DNA of 62,499 bases from Roseomonas aerilata DSM 19363 (GTDB lineage: Bacteria; Pseudomonadota; Alphaproteobacteria; Acetobacterales; Acetobacteraceae), in the NCBI RefSeq assembly GCF_000711725.1, contig NZ_JONP01000026.1:1-62499 (forward strand). Direction: 5' to 3'. Below the pieces are notes generated by a model. It worked only from the letters and a program-made list of their open reading frames with translations. It was not told where the DNA came from and searched no databases. A program made the position numbers and the translations under genes. Shown here piece after piece: positions 25,384 through 34,205 of this stretch (positions within the stretch are counted from its first letter, which is position 1; every line of letters begins with the position of its first letter).

Positions 25384-26106
25384 TCAGTCGCCGCGTGCCC
25401 GTCTTTCCAGCAGTTCCATCCAGTAGCTCTCGACCCCCCGCAGATGGCCGGCCATGGCCAGCTCCGCCGCGTCAGGGTCGCCGGCGGCCACGGCGTCCCG
25501 CAGCGCACGATGCTGCCTTTGGGAGAGCGGCGCCCGGCTGCCGTCGGCGAAGTAGGCTTGCCGCCGGTTGCGGGACATGAGGTAGAAGGCGTTCACCACC
25601 CGCAGGAACACATGGTTCCCCGTCGCTTCCACCATCGCCAGGTGAAAGGCGGCGTCCTCGTCCGCGGGGTTGCCGGAGGCGGCGATCACGTCGTCAGTGC
25701 GGTCCAGAATTTCGTCCAGCCGCTGGATGTCGCCCGCTTGGCGGCGCTCGGCCGCGAGGCGCACGGCCTGCATCTCCAGGATGCGGCGTAGCTCGACGAC
25801 CTCGCGCACCTCCGCCTCTGTCAGCGGGATGCCCAGCTCGGCCTGCAGCACGATGGCCTCGATGGAGCCCTGCCGATCCACGCGGCGCAGGTAGATGCCG
25901 GAGTTCGGCCGTCGCTCGACGATCCGCAGCGTCTCCAGCACGGCCAGCGCCTCTCGCACCGCGCCACGGCCAACGCCGAAGCGCTCCGCCAGCTCGCGTT
26001 CGGAAGGCAGGCGGTCTCCGGGCTCCAGCCGCCGATGCGCGATGAAGGGCAGCAGGCGGCCGATCAGGTTGGCGCGTTCTTCGCCGATGGCAGGGAGGCC
26101 GATCAC
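25384..26106 (-). CDS. GntR-family regulator, FadR/FCD type
   Basis: 240 residues. Winged helix at about 8-75 (LEPGDRLPSERELAERFGVG, then GAVREALAVLETLRIVERRP). FCD ligand domain at about 90-230, with metal-site candidates D149 and H153 (DEDAAFHLAMVEATGN) and a later histidine in MAGHLRGVE. FCD proteins bind organic acids through such a metal. It is first in the operon with the enolase-type genes (33-base gap to the next) and faces the divergent NIPSNAP gene across 88 bases that contain two sites of the TTGGT-N3-ACC type. It should therefore control itself, the operon and the NIPSNAP gene. Confidence 0.88.
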   Translation of the reverse strand: MIGLPAIGEERANLIGRLLPFIAHRRLEPGDRLPSERELAERFGVGRGAVREALAVLETLRIVERRPNSGIYLRRVDRQGSIEAIVLQAELGIPLTEAEVREVVELRRILEMQAVRLAAERRQAGDIQRLDEILDRTDDVIAASGNPADEDAAFHLAMVEATGNHVFLRVVNAFYLMSRNRRQAYFADGSRAPLSQRQHRALRDAVAAGDPDAAELAMAGHLRGVESYWMELLERRARGD

Positions 26107-26124
26107 TCTTTGACGTCCCTCCGA

Positions 26125-26153
26125 ATTGGTCTTACCGAATTGGTATTACCAAT
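26125..26153. promoter_or_regulatory. Two FadR-type operators in the GntR/NIPSNAP divergent promoter
   Basis: ATTGGTATTACCAAT (26139-26153) is a perfect 6-bp-arm palindrome with a 3-base centre. ATTGGTCTTACC (26125-26136) is a second, nearly identical half-match 14 bases away. The shape TNGTNNNACNA is the known operator form of the FadR-type GntR subfamily. They lie 18-46 bases upstream of the regulator ATG and 42-70 upstream of the NIPSNAP ATG. Confidence 0.75.
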
Positions 26154-26194
26154 CAGTGGGCCAGTGCAAGGCTCGTCTTTGGGAGAGGACGCCG

Positions 26195-26542
26195 ATGATC
26201 GTCGAGGAGCGGATCTATACCCTGCAGGCGGGGCAGGCCGCGGCCTACCTGGCCGCTTACGAGGCCGAGGGGCTGGCGATCCAGAAGCCGATCCTCGGCC
26301 GAATGGTGGGCTACTACTCCACCGAGTTCGGGCCGCTGAACCAGGTGGTCCATCTCTGGGCCTATGAGGACCTCGCCGAGCGCGCGGAGCGCCGGGCGCG
26401 GCTTCTGGCCGATCCGGCGTGGAAGACCTATGCCGCGAAGGTGCGGCCGATGGTGCTGCGGCAGGAGAACAAACTTCTCCTCCCCGCCCCCTTCATGGAG
26501 GTCCTCTGGCAGGCACAGGACGCTCCGTCCTCCACACCCTAG
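26195..26542 (+). CDS. NIPSNAP-family protein
   Basis: 115 residues of ferredoxin-like NIPSNAP fold: IVEERIYTLQAGQAAAYLAA at the start, then GRMVGYYSTEFGPLNQVVHL and WAYEDLAERAERRARL, ending near KLLLPAPFME. The biochemical function of the family is not established; small bacterial members often sit in catabolic operons. ATG at 26195 follows GGGAGAGG at good spacing. It is divergent from the FCD regulator and shares its operators, so it is very probably part of the same regulon as the enolase operon. Confidence 0.82.
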   Translation: MIVEERIYTLQAGQAAAYLAAYEAEGLAIQKPILGRMVGYYSTEFGPLNQVVHLWAYEDLAERAERRARLLADPAWKTYAAKVRPMVLRQENKLLLPAPFMEVLWQAQDAPSSTP

Positions 26543-26593
26543 CTTGCGGACGCGGCGTAGCGAGAGGATCGCAGCGCGCGGGCGAGCGCCCGG

Positions 26594-28177
26594 TCAACCT
26601 CTTCGGATGTTATGGAAGAGCGGGAAGCCGTTGAGCATGCCCGTGATGTCGGCGCGGAACGCGGTCGGCTGGGTGAAGCCTCCGGTCGGCAGGTAAGGAA
26701 TGTCCTCGAAGGCTTGGCGCTGCATTTCCTCCGCCAACCGCTTCTGTTCCGCAGGATCCTGCGCCTCCATGAACCTGTCGCGCAGAGCCTCGATGCGCGG
26801 CAGGTCCGGCCAGCCATAGGTGCCCGTGCGGCCAGGGCCGCGAAGATAGGACTGGGTGGCAGGACTCGTCGCGATGATGCCGGGAATGGTGTTGCACCAG
26901 ACGCTCCACCCGCCCTGGTCCAGCGGGCCACGGTTGTTCACCCGCGCGGCGATCGTGCCCCAGTCGCCGGGCTGGTAATCGAGGTTCACGCCGCTCCGGC
27001 GGAACATGTCCGCCGCGATCTCGCTCATCGTATTCAGCCGCGCGTTGTCGGTGGGCACGACGAAGACAACGCGCTCGCCGCGGTAGCCCGCCGCCTCCAG
27101 GTTGCGCTTCACGCGGGCATGGTCCGGTGCGCCGTCCATCGTCTCCAGGCCCACCTCCGTCGCCAGGGGGCAGCCCGGAAGGAAGAAGCCGCAGCGGTCC
27201 GTCCAGAGGGAACGATCCTCGCCGAGGATGGCCGTCATATAGTCCGCCTGCCGGATGCCTGGGAGGAAGGCGCGGCGGATCGCCGGGTTGTCGAAGGGCG
27301 GCTGGAGGTGGTTGAGGCGGATCATGGACATCGATCCGCTCCGGTCCTTCACCTCCACCCGCAGGTTGCGGTTTCGGCGGAGCAACGGCAGCAGGTCGGG
27401 CGTCGGCTGCTCCCACCAGTCGACCTCGCCCTGCTGCATGGCCGAGGCGGCCGTGGAGGCGTCGGGCAGCGTGTGCCACTCCACACGGTCGAGCATCGCG
27501 CGCTTGCCGCCGGCGAGGAAACTGGCGGGCTCGTCACGCGGCACATAGCCCGCGAAGCGCTCGTAGACCGCCCGCACGCCGGCCAACCGTTCATTCGCCA
27601 CCCAGCGGAACGGACCGCTGCCGACGATCTCCGTCACCTGTGTCGAGGTCGGGCTGCGGGCGAAGCGCTCCTGCATCACCGGGCAGAAGGAGGAGGGCTT
27701 GGCCAGCGCGGCGGCGAGCAGGGGGAACGGCTTGCGCAGGCGGATGTCAAAGGCCCGGTCGGAGACCACCGTCATCTCGTCCGTGATCGCGCGGATGTTC
27801 TGCCCCAGCACGTCCGCCTGCGACCAGCGGGCGATGCTGGCGATCGCGTCGGCGGCGCGAATGGGCGTGCCGTCGTGGAAGGTGATCCCCTCGCGCAGCG
27901 TGATGCGCCAGCGCCGGCCGTCATCCTCGATGACATGTCCCGCCACCAGCTGCGGGCGCGGCTCGTAGGACTCGTCCAGCCCGTAGAGCTGGTCATAGAC
28001 CATCATCGCGTGGTTGCGGGTGACGAGCGCGGTGTTGAACACCGGGTCCAGCAGTGCGAGGTCCGCCTGAGGCACGAAGCGCAGGACGCTCCGCGCGCCG
28101 GGCGTTCCCTGCGCCCTGACGACGGAGGGTGCCGCCAGCGCGGCGGCGGAAAAGGCCAGCACGTCACGACGCTTCAT
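26594..28177 (-). CDS. Oligopeptide/nickel-type ABC substrate-binding protein (SBP_bac_5)
   Basis: 527 residues. Signal peptide MKRRDVLAFSAAALAAPSVV, cleaved near VRAQ (about 22). The mature protein follows the family-5 pattern: VYDQLYGLDESYEPRPQLVA, WRITLREGITFHDGTPIRAA, SGPFRWVANERLAGVRAVYE and, near the end, EEMQRQAFEDIPYLPTGGF. It binds peptides, opines or other organic solutes in the periplasm. No family-matched permease genes adjoin it; the nearest complete Dpp-type set is at 48201-51980. It lies 101 bases downstream of the acylase gene on the same strand and probably belongs to the same unit. Confidence 0.88.
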   Translation of the reverse strand: MKRRDVLAFSAAALAAPSVVRAQGTPGARSVLRFVPQADLALLDPVFNTALVTRNHAMMVYDQLYGLDESYEPRPQLVAGHVIEDDGRRWRITLREGITFHDGTPIRAADAIASIARWSQADVLGQNIRAITDEMTVVSDRAFDIRLRKPFPLLAAALAKPSSFCPVMQERFARSPTSTQVTEIVGSGPFRWVANERLAGVRAVYERFAGYVPRDEPASFLAGGKRAMLDRVEWHTLPDASTAASAMQQGEVDWWEQPTPDLLPLLRRNRNLRVEVKDRSGSMSMIRLNHLQPPFDNPAIRRAFLPGIRQADYMTAILGEDRSLWTDRCGFFLPGCPLATEVGLETMDGAPDHARVKRNLEAAGYRGERVVFVVPTDNARLNTMSEIAADMFRRSGVNLDYQPGDWGTIAARVNNRGPLDQGGWSVWCNTIPGIIATSPATQSYLRGPGRTGTYGWPDLPRIEALRDRFMEAQDPAEQKRLAEEMQRQAFEDIPYLPTGGFTQPTAFRADITGMLNGFPLFHNIRRG

Positions 28178-28278
28178 CGTTCTTCCCTCCGATCGGCCCG
28201 GGGTGGGTCGGCGACCCTTACCGGCTCATGGCAAAGTTCCTAGTCGTGTGCAGAGCGCCGTGGAGCGGTCGTTCCCAC

Positions 28279-30582
28279 TCAGGGCTGCAGCACCTGGACA
28301 GAGCGTGCGTCGCCACGCACGGCGTCCCAAGCGTAAAGCATTGGCACCATGCGGGTCGCGGCCCATTCGGTGTGCTGGTCGGCATAATGTGGGCTGCCAG
28401 GCTGCCCCGAAACGCCGTGGAAGACGACCCATCGGCTGTTGTCCCAGTTACCGACGTCGAAGACGTAGCGGGCCAGCGCCCCGTAGCCGGCGGCGGGCCC
28501 GGCCGCGGCGAGCAAGCCATTCGCCAGCACCGTGTCATTGTCGCCGCCGATCGGCAGGGCACGCGGCTCAAGCAGCGGCGCCGCCTCAGGGAAGAGCGCG
28601 GAGAGGGGATGGACGAAGCGCGGCCGGTGCGCCTCGCCCCAGGCCTGTTGCGGCGCGGCCGCCGCCTCGTGCAGGGCCGCTCCGATGGCGTCCTCCCAGC
28701 TCCAGCCGCCGAGCAGGGAAGCGTCATCCCGCCGCAGCAGGTTCGGCAGCGCCCACCAGAGCTGGTTCATCGGCGCGACGCCCGGCGCCACCGCCAGCCA
28801 GGGATGGGCGCCGGTTTCGGCGAGACCGCTGCGCTCGGCGAGGATGCGCGTCAGCGCGCGGCGCAGGGCGACATAGCCGGTCGGTTCCGTCGCGCCCGCC
28901 TCCATCCGGCCGTCCCAGGCAAGCAGCCGCGCCCGTAGCGCTTCCGCCCCTCCCACTAAGGGTGCCATGGCCGCAAGTCGGTCGCGCAGCAGCAGCGCAT
29001 TGGGGGAAAGCGTGTCGCCATGGATCGCGCCCGCGTCCTCCGCGCCGAAATCCGGCATCGCCCGCAGCCGCTCCAGGATGCGCGCGGCGCGGTAGGGGGG
29101 ATGGCAGTCGGTGCAGAGATAGTCGGGATGGTCATCCGCCACCACGCGGTTGTTGGCGGTGACGATCAGTCCCTCCGCGGGGTCGATGACCCGCGGCATA
29201 TCGTCATGTGAAATCCAGCCGCGCCAGCCGTGCTCACCCGTCCAGCCGGGCATGGGCAGCCACCCGCTCTCCCGCGTGCGGCGCGGCACGCGCGCACGGA
29301 CGAGGTGGCCGATGCTGCCCGCCGTGTCTGCGGCAACCAGGTTGTGGTCGATCAGGCCCCAGCCACGCGTCGCCTCGAACAGCCCCTCGACGCTGACAGC
29401 CCCGGTCATGCGAGGCAAGCAATCGAAGGAGAGGTCCGTCTCGGCGAACTGAACGGAGCGCAGCGAGAGGGCGGTGCCGCGGCCCGCGTCGCCCGCGATC
29501 ACCGGCCCGTTGGGCGTCTCCACTACCTCGAAGCGGCGGGTCCCCTCCCCTCGCACCGCGATTGTTTCCTCACGGCGGCGGGCGGGCGTCCATTCGCCCG
29601 CGTGCATCACGCGCGCGCCGCCTTCATCGAAGCGCTCGAGGAAGACGTCGTGGATGTCCATGAAAGCGTGCGTCACGCAATAGGCCACGCGGCCGTTCTG
29701 CGCGAAATGCGGGAAGCCCGGCACGCCCGGCACGGTCAGCCCGATCATGTCGAAGCGGTCGCAGGCCACGTGGTGCTGCGCGTACATGTTCGGCATCTCG
29801 AACACGCGGTGCGGATCGCCGGCCAGCACCGGCCGCCCGGTGCGGCTGCGTGCCGGGCCGACAGCCCAGTTGTTGCTTCCCCCGCCTGTCTCATCGCCGG
29901 GCAGGCCGAGCGACTCAAGCAAGGCGCGGATGGCGGGTGCGAGCGCCGAGAGGTCGGCCTCGTGACGGCTGGCTTCCTCCCCCGGCGGGATGCAGAGAAG
30001 GTCGGCGCCGCCATCGTCGTAGCGTAGGCTCGCGATGCCTTCCGCCCCCACCACCGGCAAGGCCGCCGCGCGCCAGAGCTTGAACCACACCGATCCCATC
30101 AGCAGCCCGAGCCGCCTCATCACGGCGATGCTGTGCCATCCTTCCCAGGGCTCCGGCCGCGCTTCCAGCAGCGCGTACTCGACCGGCAAAGGCGCACCGG
30201 AGGCGAGGAAGGCATTCACCCCGGCCGCGTAGGACTCCAGCATCGTGCGCGCCGCCTCGCCCAGCGCGGCGTAGTCTCGTCGGCAAGCGGCTTCCATCCC
30301 AAGCCGCCGAACAAGGATATCAGCCTCGGCCGCCGCGGGCCCAAGCCACTCCGCCGCGCGGCCCAGTGCCCGCCGGCGCGTGAGTTCCATCTGGAACAGG
30401 CGATCCTGCGCGTGCACCACGCCGAGCGCGAACCAGGCATCGCCGCTGCCGGCGGCGCGGAGGTGCGGAATTCCGTAGGTGTCGCGAAGCACCTCCACTG
30501 GCGCCGAAAGCCCGGGCAGCTGCAACTCCCCTTCGAGTGGCGGCAGCGCACCCCGGAGCATCCCTTCGTCCAGTGCCGGCAT
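28279..30582 (-). CDS. Penicillin-acylase-family Ntn hydrolase (amide hydrolase)
   Basis: 767 residues. Layout matches the family: alpha chain (about 1-215, with VLRDTYGIPHLRA and VHAQDRLFQMELTRRRALGR, quoted in part), spacer, then S236 in GGGSNNWAV, the nucleophile released by self-cleavage. Downstream: AGDPHRVFEMPNMYAQHH, TVPGVPGFPHFAQNGRVAY and TANNRVVADDHPDYLC. Family members split amides such as penicillins, acyl-homoserine lactones or lipopeptides. Unusually, the chosen start (ATG 30582, GGGGAGGG upstream) gives no signal peptide, whereas most relatives are periplasmic. It faces the ABC importer across 100 bases holding the GATATATC site. The substrate is probably the same imported amide. 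Confidence 0.87.
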   Translation of the reverse strand: MPALDEGMLRGALPPLEGELQLPGLSAPVEVLRDTYGIPHLRAAGSGDAWFALGVVHAQDRLFQMELTRRRALGRAAEWLGPAAAEADILVRRLGMEAACRRDYAALGEAARTMLESYAAGVNAFLASGAPLPVEYALLEARPEPWEGWHSIAVMRRLGLLMGSVWFKLWRAAALPVVGAEGIASLRYDDGGADLLCIPPGEEASRHEADLSALAPAIRALLESLGLPGDETGGGSNNWAVGPARSRTGRPVLAGDPHRVFEMPNMYAQHHVACDRFDMIGLTVPGVPGFPHFAQNGRVAYCVTHAFMDIHDVFLERFDEGGARVMHAGEWTPARRREETIAVRGEGTRRFEVVETPNGPVIAGDAGRGTALSLRSVQFAETDLSFDCLPRMTGAVSVEGLFEATRGWGLIDHNLVAADTAGSIGHLVRARVPRRTRESGWLPMPGWTGEHGWRGWISHDDMPRVIDPAEGLIVTANNRVVADDHPDYLCTDCHPPYRAARILERLRAMPDFGAEDAGAIHGDTLSPNALLLRDRLAAMAPLVGGAEALRARLLAWDGRMEAGATEPTGYVALRRALTRILAERSGLAETGAHPWLAVAPGVAPMNQLWWALPNLLRRDDASLLGGWSWEDAIGAALHEAAAAPQQAWGEAHRPRFVHPLSALFPEAAPLLEPRALPIGGDNDTVLANGLLAAAGPAAGYGALARYVFDVGNWDNSRWVVFHGVSGQPGSPHYADQHTEWAATRMVPMLYAWDAVRGDARSVQVLQP

Positions 30583-30634
30583 CCCGTCCCTCCCCAGGCT
30601 CGGGGGGAGTGTGAAACGGGGTTGCGGCCCTGTC

Positions 30635-30642
30635 GATATATC
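30635..30642. promoter_or_regulatory. GATATATC operator, site 1 (divergent acylase/importer promoter)
   Basis: GATATATC is a perfect palindrome here in the context TGTCGATATATCAAAT. It lies 53 bases upstream of the acylase ATG and 41 upstream of the ATPase ATG. Closely matching sites occur at 40150-40162 and 45023-45035. A/T-only palindromes are conspicuous in this GC-rich DNA. The FCD-GntR protein at 33452 is the likely ligand. Confidence 0.6.
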
Positions 30643-30682
30643 AAATAGCCTGATCCTCTGGACGATGGGCCGAGGAGCCGGG

Positions 30683-31771
30683 ATGGGAGTACAGGAGGGG
30701 GCACGAGGGCAGGTGACCGTGGAGGCGTTGGCCAAACGTTTCGGGCCTGTGAAGGCGATCGACAACGTCTCTCTGCGGGTTGGCGCCGGGGAGTTCCTCG
30801 CCCTGCTCGGCCCTTCCGGCTCTGGCAAGACAACCATCCTGATGGCAATCGCGGGCTTCGAGTACCCGGATGAGGGCCGCATCCTGATCGGGGGAGAGGA
30901 CGTGACCTGGGCGCCGCCAAACCGGCGGAACCTCGGCATGGTGTTTCAGCGCTACACGCTCTTCCCGCACATGTCGGTGCTGGAGAACATCGCCTTCCCG
31001 CTCAAGATGCGCCGCATCGGCCGCACGGAGCGCGAGGAGCGGGCGCGCGCGGCGCTCGAGACGGTGCGCCTCGGCGGCATGGGTGACCGCCGTCCCTCTC
31101 AGCTCTCGGGCGGGCAGCAGCAGCGCGTCGCCATCGCGCGGGCCATCGTCTACCAGCCGCGCGTGCTGCTGATGGACGAGCCGCTCTCCGCCCTCGACAA
31201 GAACCTACGGGAGGAGATGCAGCTCGAGATCAAGCACCTCCAGCAGCGGATCGGCATCACGGTCGTCTTCGTCACCCACGACCAGACGGAGGCACTGACC
31301 ATGGCGGACCGCGTGGCGGTGCTGGACCACGGGCGATTGCAGCAGATCGGTGCTCCGCGCGACCTCTATGAGACTCCCGAAACCGTTTTCGTTGCCGGCT
31401 TTATCGGCGAGACGAACTTCTGCGAAGGCCGCCTCGACCATTCCGCCGCGGCGGGCGAGCCTGTCTTCGTCGGACTGGATGGCGGAGGTCAAATGAGCGC
31501 CATTGCCGCCCAGGCCCTGCCGGCGGGCGGCCGCATCAAGGTGGCGCTGCGCCCCGAGCGGCTTCGCGTGCTGCCCACGGGCGACGGCCCGGCCGCGCGG
31601 GTGACGGAGGCGATCTATGCCGGCAACGCCACCACTCTGATGCTCGAAGCAGAGGGCGGCCAGCGGTTGCGCGCCCGCATTCCCGCCGGTGGCGGCCTGC
31701 ACGAAGCCCGGCCGGGCGATCATGTGCGGCTCTCCTGGCAGACTGCCGATGCGCGAGCCTTCGCTGCGTGA
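30683..31771 (+). CDS. PotA-like ABC importer ATPase
   Basis: 362 residues. Walker A GPSGSGKT (about 42-49), Q-loop GMVFQRYTLFPHMSV, signature LSGGQQQR, Walker B VLLMDEPLSALD, H-loop VTHDQTEA; then a C-terminal TOBE domain (about 270-362, RIKVALRPERLRVLPTG). This is the spermidine/putrescine-iron-thiosulfate ATPase type. Start ATG 30683 is chosen for CGAGGAG at ideal spacing; ATG 30665 is an alternative six codons earlier. First gene of a long operon; the GTG of the next gene overlaps its stop by four bases. Confidence 0.9.
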   Translation: MGVQEGARGQVTVEALAKRFGPVKAIDNVSLRVGAGEFLALLGPSGSGKTTILMAIAGFEYPDEGRILIGGEDVTWAPPNRRNLGMVFQRYTLFPHMSVLENIAFPLKMRRIGRTEREERARAALETVRLGGMGDRRPSQLSGGQQQRVAIARAIVYQPRVLLMDEPLSALDKNLREEMQLEIKHLQQRIGITVVFVTHDQTEALTMADRVAVLDHGRLQQIGAPRDLYETPETVFVAGFIGETNFCEGRLDHSAAAGEPVFVGLDGGGQMSAIAAQALPAGGRIKVALRPERLRVLPTGDGPAARVTEAIYAGNATTLMLEAEGGQRLRARIPAGGGLHEARPGDHVRLSWQTADARAFAA

Positions 31772-32637
31772 GCCGCCGCCCCTCCTCCTTCCTGCTCGGC
31801 GGGCGGCGCTACAGCCCGGCGGCCAGCCTGCTGCTCGCGGCGCCCTTCCTGCTGCTCGTCACGCTCGTCTTCATCCTGCCGCTGGCGGTGCTTCTGCGCG
31901 AGAGCCTCTTCGTCCCCGAACCCACGACCGCGCACTACGCCCGTGCCTTCGCCGAGCCCGTCTATCTCCGCGTCATGCTCCGCACCCTCCTGATCGCGGT
32001 GCTCGTCACGACGCTCGCCCTCATCCTCGCCTGGCCGCTGGCGCTGGTGATGTCGCGCAGCCGCGGGCTCGTGCTCGGCCTGCTGGCGGCGGCGGTACTG
32101 CTACCGCTGTGGACCTCGGTGCTGGTCCGCACCTATGCCTGGATGGTCCTCCTCCAGCGCAACGGCTTGCTGAATCAACTGCTACAGGGCGCGGGGCTGA
32201 CAAGCGCGCCGGTAGGCTTCCTCTACACCCAGGGCGCGGTGGTGCTGGCCATGGCGCATGTGCTGCTGCCTTTCATGGTCCTGCCGATCCTCTCGGCGCT
32301 GAAGGGCATCCCCGAGGATCTAACGCGCGCCGCACAGATGCTCGGCGCCTCCTCCTGGTCCACCTTCCGGGAGGTGACCTGGCCTCTCGCGCTTCCCGGC
32401 GTCACCTCAGGCTGCCTGATGGTCTTCCTCCTTGCCCTGGGCTTCTTCGTCACCCCGGCGCTCATCGGTGGGCCGCAGCAGATGATGATCTCCACGCTCG
32501 TGTCGCAGCAGGTGCGGGAGATGCTTGACTGGCCGTTCGCCGGCGCCCTGGTGGGCATCCTGCTCCTCTTCGTCCTCGCGGTTGCAGTCGCCTTCAAGCG
32601 CGCCGTGCGGCTGGATCGCTTCGTGGGGTCCGCATGA
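31768..32637 (+). CDS. PotB-like ABC importer permease
   Basis: 289 residues with about six hydrophobic segments, starting SLLLAAPFLLLVTLVFILPL. The EAA loop for ATPase contact reads AAQMLGASSWSTFREVTWPLALPGV. The FFVTPALIGGPQQMMIST stretch is typical of PotB/PotH-type permeases. Starts at a GTG overlapping the ATPase stop and ends in an ATGA overlap with the partner permease. Inner-membrane half of the transporter. Confidence 0.9.
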   Translation: MSRRPSSFLLGGRRYSPAASLLLAAPFLLLVTLVFILPLAVLLRESLFVPEPTTAHYARAFAEPVYLRVMLRTLLIAVLVTTLALILAWPLALVMSRSRGLVLGLLAAAVLLPLWTSVLVRTYAWMVLLQRNGLLNQLLQGAGLTSAPVGFLYTQGAVVLAMAHVLLPFMVLPILSALKGIPEDLTRAAQMLGASSWSTFREVTWPLALPGVTSGCLMVFLLALGFFVTPALIGGPQQMMISTLVSQQVREMLDWPFAGALVGILLLFVLAVAVAFKRAVRLDRFVGSA

Positions 32638-33455
32638 GCCGCCAGCCCGCCCCGAACCGCGCGGGTCGTGCGGCGCTCAACGCGGCGGCCTATGCCGTCA
32701 CCGTCTTCCTGCTGCTGCCGACCCTCATCATCATCCCCATGTCCGCGGGCCCGGAACGGCTGCTGAGCTTCCCGCCGAAAGGCTTCTCCCTCCGCTGGTA
32801 CGGGGAATACTTCGGGGACGAGGACTGGATCCGCGCGACCCTCTTCAGCGCGGAAGCAGGTGTGATTGCTGCTGTCTGCGCCACGACAGTGGGCACCATG
32901 CTCGCCCTCGCCCTCGTTCGCGGCCGCTTGCCCGGGAAAGGCCTAGTCGAGCTGCTGGTCATCGGCCCCGTCATCGTCCCGCATATCGCACTGGCCGTCG
33001 CCATGTTCCTCGTCTTCGAGCAGCTGCGCCTCACCGGCTCGCTGCTCGGCCTCGCCATGGCGCACACCGTGCTTGCCCTGCCTTTCGTGGTCTTCACCGT
33101 GCTGGCCGCCCTGTACCGCTTCGACGCGGAGCTGGAGCGCGCTTCCCTCTCCTGCGGCGCGGGCCCGGGCAGCACCTTTCTCCACGTTACGCTGCCGCTG
33201 ATTGCGCCGGGCCTGATTTCCGCCGCCCTCTTCGCTTTCATCATCTCGTTCGACGAAGCGGTTGTCTCCTTCTTCATCTCGGACCTCGACCGCAAGACGC
33301 TGCCGCGGAAGATGTTCGAGGATATCGACTTCAACATCTCCCCCACCCTCGCCGCTGTGGCCACCATGCTGACGGCGCTCACCATCGCAGCCCTCCTGAT
33401 CGGCTACGCGCTGAGGCGCGGCATGGAGCGGCGGGCGCGCAGGACAAAACCGTGA
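32634..33455 (+). CDS. PotC-like ABC importer permease
   Basis: 273 residues, about six membrane segments (NAAAYAVTVFLLLPTLIIIP first). EAA loop: ASLSCGAGPGSTFLHVTLPL. The late FAFIISFDEAVVSFFIS segment is the PotC/PotI hallmark. The ATG overlaps the preceding stop. Its own stop overlaps the GTG of the GntR regulator, so the regulator is made from the same transcript. Confidence 0.9.
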   Translation: MSRQPAPNRAGRAALNAAAYAVTVFLLLPTLIIIPMSAGPERLLSFPPKGFSLRWYGEYFGDEDWIRATLFSAEAGVIAAVCATTVGTMLALALVRGRLPGKGLVELLVIGPVIVPHIALAVAMFLVFEQLRLTGSLLGLAMAHTVLALPFVVFTVLAALYRFDAELERASLSCGAGPGSTFLHVTLPLIAPGLISAALFAFIISFDEAVVSFFISDLDRKTLPRKMFEDIDFNISPTLAAVATMLTALTIAALLIGYALRRGMERRARRTKP

Positions 33456-34174
33456 ACACAGCGAATCAGACCGCCAAGGTGCTCGACTTCGTCGCTCCCG
33501 TCGGCCGTGAGAACCTTGCGGGCCGTGTCTACGAGGAGCTGCGCACCGCGCTCTTCGAGGGGCGGATGCGCCCGGGCCAGCGCCTGAAGATCCGCGACCT
33601 CGCCGCTGCCATGGGTGTCTCCGAGACCCCGGTGCGGGAGGCGGTGGTGCAGCTAGCCCGCGAACGTGCCCTCCGCCTGGAAGCGGCCCGCTCCATCACT
33701 GTCGCTGGCCTCAGCCTCGAGCAATATCTCGAGCTGCGCACCATCCGCCTGGAGCTGGAGGGCCTGGCCGCCGAAGCCGCCTCCCTGCGCGCCGCCCCGC
33801 ACGAGGTGGAGGCGCTGGAGCGCGCCCACGCGACGCTGGTGGCGGCCGAGGACGGGGCCGAACCGCTGGCGGCCAACCGCGCCAACTGGGCCTTCCACCA
33901 CACGCTCTACGCTGCCGCCGCCATGCCTGAGCTGCTTTCCATCATCGAGAGCATCTGGCTCCGCAACGGCCCCATGCACGCCTTTCTCTACCCTGATGCG
34001 CGCCCCTCCTATCCCGGTCGGCATCGGCATCTCGACATCATCGAGGGGCTCCGCGCGCGCGATCCCCACGCAACACGCGAGGCCCTGCGCGCCGACCTGA
34101 CGGAGGGCGGTGCCAACCTCGTCGCGCTGCTCGGGCGCATGGAGCGAGACGCCGCCTGGGCCGCGCCGGCCTGA
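33452..34174 (+). CDS. GntR-family regulator, FCD type, embedded in the ABC operon
   Basis: 240 residues. Winged helix at about 22-85 (VYEELRTALFEGRMRPGQRL, then LAAAMGVSETPVREAVVQLA). FCD domain at about 95-230, with the H/D-rich ligand site around NWAFHHTLYAAAAMPEL and a later GRHRHLDIIEGL. Start GTG 33452 overlaps the permease stop (GTGA) and places the winged helix normally. The gene sits between permease and binding-protein genes, an arrangement that lets the regulator report on its own operon. It is the natural candidate to bind the three GATATATC sites (30635, 40150, 45023), because no other regulator is encoded between 26.6 and 45 kb. Confidence 0.87.
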   Translation: MNTANQTAKVLDFVAPVGRENLAGRVYEELRTALFEGRMRPGQRLKIRDLAAAMGVSETPVREAVVQLARERALRLEAARSITVAGLSLEQYLELRTIRLELEGLAAEAASLRAAPHEVEALERAHATLVAAEDGAEPLAANRANWAFHHTLYAAAAMPELLSIIESIWLRNGPMHAFLYPDARPSYPGRHRHLDIIEGLRARDPHATREALRADLTEGGANLVALLGRMERDAAWAAPA

Positions 34175-34205
34175 CCATCGACCAACCCCGAAGAGGAGAT
34201 AGGGC

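Noticed and set aside
30583-30939. N-terminal extension of the penicillin-acylase gene
   Set aside because: The extra 119 codons read antisense to the ABC ATPase and cross the operator; no family similarity.
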